Source of the DNA: JAFGBM01 sp964564915
GTDB taxonomy: Bacteria; Actinomycetota; Actinomycetes; Actinomycetales; Demequinaceae
Assembly (NCBI GenBank): GCA_964564915.1
Contig: CAZMCU010000068.1
Coordinates: forward strand, 1 to 5,361
Length of the DNA: 5,361 nt
Direction: 5' to 3'
Shown here: piece after piece, positions 5,355-5,361 of the stretch
Layout of the letters: every line of letters starts with the position of its first letter
Position numbering within the stretch: position 1 is the stretch's first letter
The notes under the pieces: generated by a model
Seen by the model: the letters and a program-made list of their open reading frames with translations, nothing else
Told to the model about the DNA's origin: nothing
The model's database searches: none
Made by a program: the position numbers and the translations under genes

Positions 5355-5361
5355 GTACGCC

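Overview
The window is GC-rich with strong G/C preference at third codon positions, AAAGGA/GGAGG-type ribosome sites and tightly packed genes. This fits a chromosome segment from a high-GC actinobacterium, perhaps Micrococcales-like. That placement is an inference from composition and gene content, not from a marker gene. No RNA genes, insertion sequences or CRISPR arrays are visible.

Layout. Positions 73-1206 (+) encode a four-pass membrane protein with a central DUF3137-like region and a DUF4190-like C-terminal membrane pair. Positions 1297-1800 (+) encode a small cysteine-containing protein of a family often auto-labelled 'hydrolase', with no established function. Everything after that is on the minus strand and converges on these two genes.

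Reading the minus strand from the right end, an ABC exporter operon comes first. It holds an ATPase (5286-4588), a six-pass permease (4573-3827) and a TetR regulator (3840-3115) that overlaps the permease end. Upstream of the ATPase, four TCATGA elements, one inside a perfect 12-bp palindrome, form a likely operator zone. The simplest reading is a substrate-responsive exporter controlled by the repressor encoded at the end of its own operon. Two inverted repeats follow the tetR stop codon.

Next comes a toxin-antitoxin-like cluster: a HicB-like small protein (2926-2699), a 51-residue class I Fic antitoxin candidate (2631-2476) and a Fic protein (2479-1847) with an intact HPFxDGNGRxxR motif. 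The antitoxin stop overlaps the best Fic start as CTGA, the usual ATGA coupling with CTG in place of ATG. The antitoxin has an SARIES sequence where class I antitoxins carry (S/T)xxxE(G/N), so its last position is non-consensus.

Nothing here is clearly a wholly new system. The points most worth following are the Fic module's start and inhibitory motif, the HicB-like gene without a visible partner, the heptad-repeat N-terminus of the TetR protein, and the operator array.
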